Assembly: GCA_037693485.1 (NCBI GenBank)
Contig: CM075352.1
Coordinates: 64,792,001-64,856,000, forward strand
Direction: 5' to 3'
Source: Kitagawia praeruptora
Lineage: Eukaryota; Streptophyta; Magnoliopsida; Apiales; Apiaceae
Length of the DNA: 64,000 nucleotides
Under the pieces are notes generated by a model. The model searched no databases, was not told the origin of the DNA, and was given only the letters and a program-made list of their open reading frames with translations. The position numbers were made by a program, and so were the translations under genes. The number at the start of each line of letters is the position of its first letter. The first letter of the stretch is position 1. This document shows positions 32,202 to 44,336 of the stretch, one piece after another.

Positions 32202-33589
32202 TGGATATTGATTTTGTTAGTGATTAGAAGATGTGATATGATATTTTTGGGTATATGTTAATTATTGGTAAATATGATATGATTGATGTTTTTAGGTGTT
32301 TATAAAAGGTAATATCTTCAACTAAAAGTAAATTTGAAAAAGACAATCGACTAATTACCATAATTATATTATGTTATCCTTTATTATCAAACCTGAGTCT
32401 ATCACACCATCCAGTTAATTAATCACGTATCCAGTTAACCAATCAGAAAACTATGAATTATTTTAGAACCAATCATAGATCACTTCTAAATCATGGACCA
32501 ATCAAATTAAAACAAATTTGTTTCCTTATATAATTTAACTTGCTATCTTTTAACCAAGGTTAAACCCATTAATCATTCTAAATATATTTAAAATTTAAAT
32601 CATGGACCAATAAAAAAAACAAATCTGTTTTCTTTAAAATTTAAATCATGGACCAATAAAAAAAACAAATCTGTTTTCTTATATAATTTAACTTGTTATC
32701 TTTTAACCAAGGTTAAACCCATCAATCATTCTAAATATATTTAAAATTGAATTATAATCCTAAATAGAATTAAAAATAGAATCATAATATTATTAAAATT
32801 ATTAAAATAGAAATCAAACCTGAGTCTACCACACCAATAATATTATATTAAAAATTTTCCTTATTTACCATTCTCATTCTATTATACTAACTATGGTTAG
32901 TTAACAATTCTAATTTAAATAGAGTAACTTACTTGATTTAACATATCCATATATTTTATTTTTTTAATGTCAAAAAATAATTATAATATTTTAAATCAAA
33001 ATCAATCAGGATTATACAAATATAAAATATGCAAAACTTTGAATTATTTTAGTACCAAAGGTCATTCCTAAATTTTAGACCAATCATATTATATTAAAAT
33101 TTTTCTTTATTTACCATTCTCATTCTATTATACTAACTATGGTTAGTTAACAATTCAAATTTAAATAGAGTAACTTACTTGATTTAACATATCCGTATAT
33201 TTTATTTTTTTAATATAAAAAAATAATTATAATAAATTAATATTTTAAATCAAAACCAATCAGGATTATATAAATATATAATATGAAGCAATTTTCGTAA
33301 TATTAATTTTTCACACTTTGATTTATAGTTAATCATAATAACATTATTATATATTACGGATTAATTTTCATAAATATATATAAGAGCCAGTCAAAATTAA
33401 CCACTAAAATTAAATTAATCATAGCATTCTCATCCTAATTTACTCATCGTGGTTACTTAACCTTCAAAATTTAAGTTATATAAACTTTTAAATTAATCAA
33501 TTATTAAAAAAAGGCTAAATTCAACCAATTAAAATATTAAAAATGAAATTTAAACCAGTTATCATTAAAATTTTACTTATCGTTATTTT
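32202..33589. repeat. AT-rich sequence with local duplications
   Basis: 32210-32390 is a fragment of the same family as 28613-29530. TTTAAATCATGGACCAATAA is repeated around 32600-32650. The ACCATTCTCATTCTATTATAC block at about 32868-32960 recurs at about 33110-33215. No gene. Confidence 0.6.
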
Positions 33590-34058
33590 TCAAGAATTAA
33601 TGGGACAAATAAATTGACTTGACGATATTTTTGAATTTTTCAAGATACTAAATATACTCTCAAATAGTATTAGACATTATTTGGTGTATAAATTATCAAT
33701 TCAAAAAAAAAATCATTACAGAATCAATAAAAATATTGTTAGTGAATATTTATATAACAAATTAGTTAACTGAGCGCAAAAATTCTAAAAAATCATTTTT
33801 TTTTATTTCATAGCAAATTGGCCAACTCAGCGCAAAAATTCTAATAAATCACTATATTTGCTATGGTTAATTATTTATCAACAAAAGGGCATATATTATC
33901 ATCCACACAAATAATCATTCAAATTTTCTTTTAAATCACTAATTTTTTTAGGTAAATGATTTATCAATAAAATGTCTTACATCTACAAAAACAATCAAGA
34001 TTGGACAACACATATTAAAATAAAATAGATCATATCAAGGTAACAAGGTTTCCTTAAT
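33590..34058. repeat. Right inverted arm
   Basis: Inverted partner of 25843-26305, with the two matching subrepeats near 33755-33850. Confidence 0.75.
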
Positions 34059-35457
34059 CTAAATTACAATCGTTGATCAGATCTTAAATTGTGGTACATC
34101 ACTCGCTTGAATTATATATACTCTTTGGCGAAATAATCCAACAATTTATTCTAATCGTGAGGGAAATACATATGTGATATCTGAGAATGTATTCGAACAA
34201 CTGATCAAAACTGTGATTCTATACTATCCAAATCAATGAATCAATATAACAAAATCCTGTAAATCTAAGATTTCAGATGCCTAAATAAAGTAACCTATGC
34301 AGATATCAACCCATAAACTTTGGGTTTAATATTTTTTAGGAGAGGATGAGATAGAATGACGGCTACAACAATCGTTTAAAAATCAATATTATTATAACTA
34401 GATAGGTCGATACATGTAAAATTATATATTATTTCTAATAAAAGGTGCTCATTTTAATTTTGTATTCTTCAATTCAAGTAATAATATTTAATTCTCATAT
34501 CCTAATCTAAGAACAGACATATCGAATTTTGGTTGGTTAATAATATTTATTTTTAATATCAACAAAATCTTAAAAATAGGTGAAAAAAATTAATAACTTG
34601 GTAGATAGATTCTAATCAAACAGAGGTATTTATTAACAATAAACAAAATTAAAGAAAAGGGCTTCATTTTTATGTACTCTACTTTTAGTTGTATTTTGTA
34701 GTAATTTAATGTTGTTTTCAATTATATAGTAACATACTTAGATAACTTGGGCAGAGAGTAACATTACATGTAATTGTCATATTTTTTTCATTTTGCGTAT
34801 TATTTTCGTTTCGTGTACAAAAATAAAAAATGCGTAGTTTAGTAGCATTTTGTGTTCAAATTATGGGTATACAAAATAATTTCATGTCATTTTCATGCAA
34901 AACCCAAAATACACATGGTATGAATGTATATAACACGTACGATTTTCCAGATCTACGTAAACTCTTTCTTTTAATATATGTCGGTCAAATATACTCATTG
35001 TTAAATAAAAATTAATTTCATGTTTTTGAACTCGACAATTAAATTACAAGGACAAATATATAATAATGTGATTATGTGTTTATATATTACACATTTGATT
35101 TTAGTTTCATGTACAGTTTTCTATTTTAACATGTTAATCAAATAGAAAAAAGATAGGTGATACTCATTTTCAAATATTTTATTTTACGCGTTTGGATGAC
35201 AACGGGTTGGGTTTGATCCGAATTTTGTAAAATTCAAACCCACATCCAAATATTTTTGGATTTTAAAAATAAATCCAAATCCAAAATTCAATATCTAAAA
35301 CCAAATTCGTCGGATTTCGGATTAGATTTGACTTTTTTGGGTATCCAAAATTAGTAATAATGTAGTCAAAATTAAAATAATTGTTACACGCAAACAATAT
35401 TAAGTATATTTATACAAAAATTAAAAAGTAAAATGATTAACTTAAGTAGTCAAAATA
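34059..35457. other. AT-rich intergenic sequence
   Basis: No gene recognised. 35190-35345 is a repeat-like stretch alternating AATCCAAA and its inverse TTTGGATT; it looks like a worn DNA transposon end. Confidence 0.3.
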
Positions 35458-36211
35458 TCTATACTATACTATTATAAGCAAAACAGAGTATATTTGGTTT
35501 GGTACTCTTTTTTTTGTCACTCTTTTTTGGTACTTTTTTTTTGGTTTGGTTAAATCTCTATTATTAATAAAATTCAAAAAAAAAAACACACATAGTCTAA
35601 ATAATATGTATTAATATTAATATCTATACTATACTATTATAAGCAAAACAGGGTATATTTGGTTTGATACTCTTTTTTTGGTCACTCTTTTTTGGTACTC
35701 TTTTTTTAGTCACTCTTTGGTTTGGTTAAATCTCTATTATTAATAAAATTAAAAAAAAACACATAGCCTAAATAATATGTTTTAATATTAATATGCACCA
35801 CATACACAAATATAATAATTCAAAATACAACTATAATAATTCAAAATATAAGCAAAACATGGTATATTTGGTTTGGTACTCTTTTTTTTGTCACTCTTTT
35901 TTTGTACTCTTTTTTTGGTCACTCTTTGGTTTGGTTAAATCTCTATTATTAATAAAATTCAAAAAAAAAAAAACACACATAGCCTAAATAATATGTATTA
36001 ATATTAATATGCACCGCATACACAAATATAATAATTCAAAATACAACTATAATAATTCAAAATAAATAATTTTAATAATATTTATATACATGGGATTATA
36101 AAGTTATAAATTATTTTATTAATAAAAATATATATACAACTTAAAACTTCAATAATAAAATATAATTAAAAAATTTACAAGTAACCGTGCATCGCACGGG
36201 TTATAGGCTAG
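35458..36211 (+). mobile_element. Helitron, + orientation, with internal tandem repeats
   Basis: 5' TCTATACTATACTATTATAA at 35458. 3' hairpin CCGTGC-ATC-GCACGG, then GTTATAGGCTAG ending at 36211, followed by T. A second copy of the 5' terminus at 35622 and a partial third near 35850 head about 165-230-bp repeats containing TTTGGTTTGGTACTC and TAAATCTCTATTATTAATAA. No ORF. 754 bp. Confidence 0.78.
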
Positions 36212-37802
36212 TAACATATTATACGAATTAATATACTCAGTAAAATTTAAAATATGTAAAAAAAATAATTCTTTTTATACATAGAAATGAAAAATTAATG
36301 TAAACAAAATTACATCTTGAATATATCAATAAAATTAGATATTGAGAAATATAAGTTTTAATTACTAAATTAGTATTGACTATTTCTAATGAAATATTTG
36401 AAAAAAAAAATAAACAAAATAATATGTCTTACATCTAAAATATTACATGAAATAATTTCAAATTAATGTATTATATTACATATGATAGGGTTTCGATAGT
36501 GTATTGGGTTTCAGATTTTGGATAGGCTATCGGTTCAGTACAACTTAAATCCAAATGCAAATCGAAACTATTTCGATTTTAAAATTTATATCCAAACCTG
36601 AATCCAAAAATTCGGGTTTGGGTTCGAATGGAGTACCATCATATCGAATTAATTTCCCTTCCTTATTAATGCGTAAAAGAAAACTAATATTTAATATACC
36701 ATATTCTGATAGAAAAGAATAAAAAAATTTAACATACAAATTCTCAAACTAAATATGCACATTTAAAGTTATCATTAAAAACAAACTGACCATAAACTCT
36801 AATAGATATATCTTACTCAAATAACGGGATGTATTGGATTTGTTTGGTTAATTGGTAATGTTTATTTTGCTATAGTACTAAATCAAATAACTAATAAAAG
36901 AACATAAAATTTGTAAAAATGATATGGAACAAACACATAGGAAACTTAAAATATGTATAAAAAACTTATGAACTTGGTTGAAATATTCTAAAAAATGAGA
37001 GAAATCAAATGTAAAATAAAATTAAGAAAAAACAATAAAGAGAGGTTTGGAATGTTTGAGCTGGGATGTGAATGGTATGAAAATTGTTTGTAAAATAAAA
37101 TTAATATTGATATTAATGCAACTGGTATAAATTGACGATAATTTATACTTAAATTTTAATGAAATTATCTTTTTTTTTTATAAATAATGAATAATATTAT
37201 GTTTATATTAATTAATTAATAAATTTTATCATTCGGTGCGTAGCACGGGCCACGGGTAGAACACTAACCAATCAAAATATGATAACTAACTTTTTGAGAT
37301 TTTTTTAGGGACCTCTAGAATTACTCCAGAAAATTGCTCATTTCCTAATTTTATTTTCATTTATAGAATGAAAAATATGTATTTGATTTATTTTTTCTAT
37401 TAGTACTAATTAAGTTTTTACTATTTTCAACGCCTGATTCTCAAACATGATTATATTGAATCGAACTTTCCGTAAAAATAGCATAAAATGTCGTTAAATT
37501 ACTTGGGGAAAAAATAAAAAGGAATAAGAAAATTGATATGTATCTCAGGTAAATTTTATCATATATCAAATGAATGTGTTTTGATATTAATCTTTTTTTA
37601 TATAAACAAATTTTCAATTTTTTTTAACACGCATCCATACAATTATACATAATTTGAGAAAAGTTACTTAGAGATGCATATTGGGTTCGCTACACTCAAA
37701 ACAAAATATAACAAAATAATTTATTTTTTAATACACTATATATTTTTGTAACTATTTTAAAATTTTAAAATTGTGTTTTCGGTGCGTAGCACGGGTAAAA
37801 TG
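36212..37802. other. AT-rich sequence ending in a Helitron 3' terminus
   Basis: No gene. A weak Helitron-like 3' end (GTGCGTAGCAC hairpin with CTAA) lies near 37235-37267, and a better one ends at 37806. 36480-36620 is a GGTTTGGGTTCG-type repeat fragment. I could not delimit the elements. Confidence 0.35.
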
Positions 37803-37806
37803 CTAG
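37780..37806 (+). mobile_element. Helitron 3' terminus (+), body not delimited
   Basis: Hairpin GTGC-GTA-GCAC, then GGGTAAAATGCTAG followed by T. The start of the element could not be placed. Confidence 0.55.
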
Positions 37807-37965
37807 TTATTTATTTTAGTTGTTTTAACGGTATAGATATTGTATATATTTTTCTTTATAATAAAGGTTAAATAAGTAAATTCACGAAATACTAAAAAAA
37901 CATATACCAAAAAATAGGTGACAAAATTTTTAATGTTTCGGCTAATGTTTTCTTATTATAAACAA

Positions 37966-37995
37966 CTAGCATTTTGCCCGTACTTCGTACACGAC
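37966..37995 (-). mobile_element. Helitron 3' terminus (-), body not delimited
   Basis: On the - strand the hairpin GTAC-GAA-GTAC, then GGGCAAAATGCTAG followed by T. The element extends to the right; its 5' end was not found. Confidence 0.55.
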
Positions 37996-38401
37996 ATCTT
38001 ATTTAATTTAAAATGATAATACCAAAAATTTAACAAATTTGATTGATTTCTTAAAACATCTTATTTAATTTAAATTGTCAATACCAAAAATTTAACAAAT
38101 TTGATTGATTTCTTAAAAATATATTGTATGCAATTATATAAATAATCAATTCTTAGAAAGATATTATATACAGTTATATAAGTATTTAATAAAATAATGA
38201 TATGCTAAAATTTATATAAAAAAGTAGCATACAATTCTATTTTAAAAATGTTGAAAATTTATTTAATCCATCAAAATCTGCAATAAAAGTAATAAATATT
38301 TTTACAAATATTGTTCTCTAATTGAAAACAATAATAAATTGTCTTCATTATTCAAATGCGAAAATGATATTCCCTTCACCCCAATGGCTCCAAAACATTA
38401 A

Positions 38402-38581
38402 GAGCAATGCTAGGTTCCCCAAATTTTCCCCAAATGATGAGTTGGTTGTTTTTGATTGCGTGATTGGTGTGAATGCAGGGGGTCCCATTTATATTAATGA
38501 GAGTTGAGCCAATTAAAACTTAACACATGGCATTTGGGGGAAAGATTTGGGATTTTTTTTTTTGGGTACTTAGCATTTTCC
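38402..38581. mobile_element. 180-bp Mutator-like MITE with 9-bp target duplication
   Basis: The inverted ends GAGCAATGCTAGGTTCCCC and, from the right, GGAAAATGCTAAGTACCCA are flanked by the exact 9-mer AAACATTAA at 38393-38401 and 38582-38590. A 9-bp duplication is typical of Mutator-like elements. Non-coding. Confidence 0.8.
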
Positions 38582-38609
38582 AAACATTAAAGCTCATATA
38601 ATATCAAGA

Positions 38610-38653
38610 ACATATTATATTAACTATGAGACCTCATAGTTAATATAATATGT
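38610..38653. repeat. Perfect palindrome, 21-bp arms, 2-nt loop
   Basis: The arms at 38610-38630 and 38633-38653 are exact reverse complements around AC. It lies 20 bp beyond the target duplication of the neighbouring MITE. Confidence 0.95.
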
Positions 38654-38689
38654 AAATGATGGAGAACAATGAGACCATATTTCAAGCAA

Positions 38690-38946
38690 TTTTAATTTTT
38701 TTTTGTTAATTTTTTTTTATGAATGGATAGACGGTGAATTATAAGACTTTTGTGTGAAGATGCCCATAGTGGGGCCCTTTAAAATAGCTTGAAATGTAGC
38801 GAATATGTGTGTTCTCACTTTAATTTTTTTTTTGTTGATTTTTTTATGAATGGATAAAGAGTAGAATTATAAGACTTTTTTTGTGAAGATGCCCCTAGCG
38901 GGACCCGTTAAAATAGCTTGAAATGTAGTGAATATGTGTGTTCTCA
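38690..38946. repeat. Tandem duplication of about 128 bp
   Basis: Two diverged copies (about 38690-38817 and 38818-38946) share TATGAATGGATA, GTGAAGATGCCC and GAATATGTGTGTTCTCACT. Confidence 0.85.
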
Positions 38947-40179
38947 CTGTTCTCATTCTCACCAGAGCGTGACCATTAAACTGTATTAGTAAATTCATGT
39001 ATGAAAATACAGTGTATATATATTATTAATATAGATTCTTTTATTAAAAATAAGTAAATTATACAATTAAATAGGCAAGCCAAAATATTAGATAAACATT
39101 CTAGTAGATTTATAGTTTATGTTCAAATTAAGGTCTTTCACCATGGCTCTCGCTTTCTGAAATTGTTGAATTTTTATTTTATTGACTTTATTATATTAAA
39201 AGTATGTTCTTATTGAAACGAATATAATAATTTGAATTTGAATATGTTTTTAAACTACTTATTTTGATGGGTTGTTAATTTTTTTGTGATCAACTTAGAG
39301 GGGTGACCAAAAATAAAATTAATGGGAATACATAAACCCATTACCCACGTTATGATAAACAATACCTATAAAATGGAAGTTGCTTATGTGGTTCAGGCTT
39401 GTTAATTACTTCAATACTTCATTAGCTTGATCATCATGTGGACCATCTTTCTTTTTATCACTTATATTGCTGCTATTTAGTCTATCTGTAACTAACATCT
39501 TTCTTTTTATCTCTTATGTTGTTGCTATGTAGTCTATCTGTAACTAAATATCTCTCTCTGCTTGTAATCTATATTTATAAATGCAAACTTCTTCTTGTAT
39601 TGTGTTTTGTTTTCAATATTTAAAATTATGTAGCTGGAGGAGAAGAGAAAGGCTGGAGGTGCAATCGTAGTACTACAACATTACTGAAAATAAGTACAAT
39701 ATCATAATAGAATTTTTTGTTCCAATCTAAACTGGGTCGCTCCAAATGCTGTGTAATGATAAAAAGGGGCATTAAAGAAATAAAAAAGATTAAAAAAATG
39801 AAGGATAATACTGTTTACCAAAAACACAGGTCTCCGCAAGAAGCTCACTTATTCAATTTTATCTTCAAATAATGTATGATTACAAATTATAGCAATCACA
39901 TTTTTCACTACCTATTCTCTCTCAAAAAGCCAACTAAACTGAAAAAGGGAAAAGTTAGTGTTTTTATATTTTAATATGGAGCTCAAGTGAAAGTGCTAAA
40001 TATGAGATCATATATGAAGTGAAATTGAACGCGAGTAAAGAAGATATTTAGAGCATAAATAAGAGCAATGTTGCCTGACCCAGAGGGTAAGGCTTGTGAC
40101 GTGGGTCTGAGCTTCTAAGTATGCTATTCCATAGTACCTTCTAAGTAGACTATTAAAAAAAAATCATTATTTGAGCACG
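38947..40179. other. Intergenic sequence
   Basis: No gene. A short duplication of about 50 bp (39447-39495 and 39497-39545) ends in TAGTCTATCTGTAACTAA. Confidence 0.35.
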
Positions 40180-40830
40180 ACCATGCATTTTATAGTCTCA
40201 CTCAATCAACAGGCCAATAATATCTCTCCTAATTATAGGAGGGTTAAATCCTTTATCTATCATTCATATTTCTCATACGACTCATGATATACCCGATGTC
40301 CACTTTTATCATCACCCGGTCAAAGGTAACTTTTAATGTTGTCAAAGTATATTAATCCTCGTATACAAATATAATGATCTCAATTCCAAGGATCATTACA
40401 CCATTACCACTGTGAGTCATTCTTATGACTTTATTAAACATGAAGAATCTCACTGTGGGTCTGTCCAGTACCATGTACTCCTACATGTACCTATGTATTG
40501 ACTTTAGTATCTCCATACTTATAACCAATGAGATGTGGTTATCTGTCAAACAACATACTAGTCTATCTGTGTATTATCATTGTTCTATATAATAATACTT
40601 GACTAGGGACATTTAAGAATATGATATATTATATAATCTCAAGTTCAAGTCATGTACTTAAACTATACAATGTCAATGTGTATCATGATTCTAAGGACAC
40701 TTATTATGCTAACAAATATATCGCATTAATTAAAGTCATAATAAATACATTTATTTAATAATCAAATGACATAAAGGTTTATTCAAGAAACAATGTATTG
40801 CCTCTAGAACACCTACACTACCAAATAGTT
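40180..40830. mobile_element. Possible degenerate LTR fragment
   Basis: This stretch is richer in GC and complex sequence than its surroundings. It resembles, from memory, LTRs ending near a 'TTGCCTCTAGAACACC' motif. No PBS, PPT or coding sequence supports it, and the ends are not defined. Confidence 0.25.
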
Positions 40831-41661
40831 GTCTAAAATTTACTGAATCTGTAGAGTGTTTTGCTCAAATGAGGATTGACTATAATGGTTTTTTATATTT
40901 CAAAAAAGCTATTATTATTATTATTAATTTTTTTGGTCAAATTATTGAAAGGAAACGGGCAGGAAATGACATGGCATTTGCTACAGATCTGTAGAGTTTC
41001 AACAAATATGACCAATATTGAAAAAATATAGAAAATTGATCAAAATTTTACACAAGAGTTTTTAACATATTATGTATAATTTTCAATTTTGGTAAGTTAT
41101 TTAAAATTTTAGATAAAGAATTTGATCCATTAAAAATGCTTTTATATCTGTTGGAGATAAAATATTTTTACCCATTCTCATCTATGGTTGTAGAAGCTCT
41201 TTGTTTACTTCTTAATACTACTTAATGAAGCTTATTTTAATGGTTAAGATAATTAATATTGTTTGGCTCTACTTTTATATCTTCTGAATCGTTAATAATG
41301 TCTTAATCGGTAAGACTGTAAAACCTGGCTCAATGATTAAGATATTTTTATTACCGGACTTTGCACGTTACTTTCCAGGAAAGTTTAGAGGTAACGACTA
41401 CATAAAATAATCGTAATTATAATTTTTTTGTTGTTATTATCTTTATTGTCATAATAATTAATTATAGATATATTTCACTAATATTTAAATATAGTTTTAG
41501 ATTTTTTAACAAACTCTTTACACTATATTTTTATGTTTTACCTTGTAAATGAAGATTTTATGAAATATTTTTTAAAAGAATTAATAGGATTAAAAGTTTT
41601 ATTTCATCAAACATAAAAGGATATCATTCGAATAGAGCACTAAAATGATTTGTTAAATATA
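40831..41661. other. AT-rich intergenic sequence
   Basis: Nothing recognised. Confidence 0.3.
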
Positions 41662-41927
41662 CTAGCTGATAACCTGTGCGAAGCACGGACACACAGATTG
41701 AACACCAGTCGAAATTAAAATATTAATATTAATATACTATTTAATTATGTAGTATAGAGAATCGGACCCGAGATAAAACTAAAAAAATTAAAGTAAATAA
41801 ATCTTTATAATTATGTAGTTTTAAGAAATCGAACCCAATGTGAAGCTAGAAAAAAATTAAGTAAATAAATCTTATATGATTATGTAGTTGTAAGGAATCG
41901 AAACCCGAATTTAGTGATAACAAAATG

Positions 41928-43021
41928 GAAAATTGACAAAAATAACAGGTTTTTGATTTTTTTTTACAAAAATACCCGATTTTGAAAAAGTGCGCAAAAT
42001 TACCCGTTGGGATACGCATTTTCCAAATGGATATCTGGGATAAATTCGTATCCTTCACAATTTTTTTAATTTAAAATTATGAGTATTAATCACGAAGCAA
42101 GTAGTAGAATGCAAATGATACGCAATTGAAATGTGCGTATTTCTTTTTTGTTTTTTTTGCCTACCCTTCTGTGAAATGCGTATTCAACGTATACTTCACT
42201 TCAATTTCAAAAGCTTTATATAGAATACTCCATCAAGATTTGCGTATCGTAATTAATATTTTCTTTGGGGTTAAATAATTTTTATTTGGGGTTCAACGGT
42301 TCCAGTTGGGGTTTAAAAATATTCAATTTTTTAATTTTATTTGTATACCCTCAAGGGTTCAACAATTAACTTTTGGGGTTTAACGTTTCCATTTTGGGTT
42401 GTAGAAATATTCGAAATGACGAATAAACCGTATACGAAGTTAGGGTTTAGGATTTGGGATTTAGGGTTGTTTACAACCCTAAACCCTAGATCCTAAACCC
42501 TAACATATCCCGATTTTTAAACGCGTTAGCGTTTAAAAATCAGGCCGCCAGATTCAATTTTTTTATTAAAGTTTTTAAATTTAAAAATACAATTTTATTT
42601 AAATTTAGGATACCCATATTTTTAATTTAAAAAATAAAATTTTAATAATTTAGGGTTGAACAAACTCTTGGGATTAATGTTTCCATATTGGGTTTTAGAA
42701 ATATTCGGAATGAAAAATAAACCGTATACGGATTTAGGATTTAAGGTTGTTTACAACGATTTTTTTTTTTAAAATTAGACCGCCGAAGTCGATAAGAAAA
42801 AATAATGTTTTTTAAAAAAAATCAGGCTTCCACGTCGGGTAACTGTATCCCACTCTGTATGTTCAGGTATTACTTTTGCAAGATACGCATTTCGTGATTG
42901 CTTATTCAGTCTATACTCATTCAAGAAATGCGTATTAGATCGGGTAATTTTGTCAAAAAAACTGAGAATGGTTATTTTGGTACATTTGGTTAGAAAAAAA
43001 AGGTAGATTTGTCTTTCACCC
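41928..43021. mobile_element. Non-autonomous Mutator-like element, 1.1 kb, 10-bp target duplication
   Basis: Flanked by the exact 10-mer TAACAAAATG at 41918-41927 and 43022-43031. The ends are weakly inverted (GAAAATTGACAAAAATA on the left versus GGGTGAAAGACAAATCTA from the right). Internal direct repeats around 42388-42450 and 42684-42745 share AATAAACCGTATACG. A telomere-motif palindrome lies at 42439-42504. No transposase ORF. Confidence 0.72.
42439..42504. repeat. Imperfect palindrome of TTTAGGG-like motifs
   Basis: The arms 42439-42470 and 42473-42504 are reverse complements with 3 mismatches in 32. Each contains telomere-like TTAGGG/TTTAGGG words. Confidence 0.9.
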
Positions 43022-43100
43022 TAACAAAATGTGGTATTTTAGTACTTTGGTACTAATGTACCATTAAAACATGGTTTTACACATTAATAAATAGTATAGA

Positions 43101-44336
43101 TTGCCCACTTCTAAGGGTAAAAAAATAAATCAGTATTATTCAGATATTTTAATAATTTTTTTACCAATAATCTTATTCTTTCAGAATTCAGATAACTATT
43201 CATTCAGAAATTTTAACTATCAATATTATTCAGATTTGCCAAATGACCCCTGACTCCCTCTAAGCCACTACCGAGTAAAAGTAAAAATCCATTTATTTTT
43301 CTCGATTTAGTGCTTGCGATGAGCAATGCTAACCAATTTCAAAGCCCTTGTACTCTTGTAGTCCTATTAAGCCCAGCCCAATGTCAATGGATCCGTTTTC
43401 GTATGTCCAAAAATCGAAATTGACAAACACACAACACATACATCGCGTGACCAGAAGTTGCGAGCTTGATCATCGTCTTCGCTTCTTCACAAAGGTTCAA
43501 TTCACAATCCATGGACTTCTCTTTATATACATGCAGTATATATATATTATTCACTCATTGTTTATAGCTAGAATTCTAATTAGGGTTTTGATTATATGCG
43601 TAGTTGTATAGCAGCAACGAATAGAATCTTTTGAATTTATGCTTTTTTAATTAACATGCTTTACAAGGTGTAGATGATCGTAAAATTAGTTCACTGTTTT
43701 TGCTGTGAGATGAATTACTAATTTTATGTCGATTTTCGTGATAATTATTAGAGGTTTTCGAGGAAGAATTGAAGATAGTTATGTTGTTATGTTTCTTTGT
43801 TTTTAAGTGCGGATGAAATGAATGAACAAGCCTTTTTTTTTTTTTTTTTCTAATTGTTATTTCGTGCTCCGACTTTTAGTATTAATTATAAGAAGACTTA
43901 TGTACTTAATTTTTTTCGGTTGTAGAAGTTGGTTGAAAAGTTGTTTTTAACCGTTTGTCTGAACACCTTACACGAGTCCCTGCTTTTATTACATTATCTT
44001 CAAATTGCAGTATATTACTAAGTTTAGCACTTTTGAAAATGTGTTCTGAAAGATATTTGTAATATAACGTAGTTCAGGATACCAATCCGTTTCCCTTTCT
44101 TTATATTCTGCGGTGTCTCTTAGTGATTAACTCTTAGTGATTAATAGGATCGCGACAAATGCTATGATAAGGTTCTAGTGATATTTTTGGTAATACACGT
44201 GTTCTTGTAAGAATGCAGAAGAATGATATCATGATTGTTACGTAGAACAAAATCCTTTTCCAATCTCTATAGATGGACATTTTCCTTTAAGATTTTAACA
44301 TTACCTTTTTCCTTTCAGTAAGTTGATTGGTTTGTA
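43101..44336 (+). promoter_or_regulatory. Promoter and likely 5' UTR with intron of the FLX-like gene
   Basis: Non-TE sequence between the last Helitron and the FLX-like start codon. A splice acceptor (pyrimidine run then TTTCAG at 44313-44318) lies 18 bp before the ATG, which implies a spliced 5' UTR. A candidate donor AAAG|GTTCAA at 43494/43495 is weak and another, AAG|GTGTAG, lies near 43669. Exact exon ends and TSS cannot be set from sequence alone. Confidence 0.45.

Larger units (their letters stand above)
25843..34058. mobile_element. 8.2-kb structure with long inverted termini (foldback-like)
   Basis: The sequences at 25843-26305 and 33590-34058 are inverted copies of each other (for example AAGGAAACCTTGTTA on the left and TAACAAGGTTTCCTT on the right; TTTGTCCCATTAATT on the left and AATTAATGGGACAAA on the right). 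Inside each arm is a duplicated 50-60 bp subrepeat around TTAGAATTTTT. The 7.3 kb between holds Helitrons and repeats but no transposase ORF. Long internally repetitive inverted arms suggest a foldback or large non-autonomous TIR transposon. The left end is only 3 bp from the gypsy LTR, so the outer target duplication is unknown. Confidence 0.6.
41662..43100 (-). mobile_element. Helitron, - orientation, carrying a nested Mutator-like element
   Basis: On the - strand: 5' TCTATACTATTTATTAATGT at 43100. The 3' hairpin CCGTGC-TTC-GCAC(A)GG is followed by TTATCAGCTAG ending at 41662, then T. 1439 bp, of which 41928-43021 is a later insertion with its own target duplication. Confidence 0.72.

Noticed and set aside
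37235..37267. Helitron 3' end ending in CTAA
   Set aside because: The hairpin is present but the following base is C rather than T and the spacer is longer than usual, so it was not annotated as a firm end.
42439..42504. True telomeric array
   Set aside because: Only a few variant TTTAGGG words in inverted orientation inside a transposon, not a tandem array.
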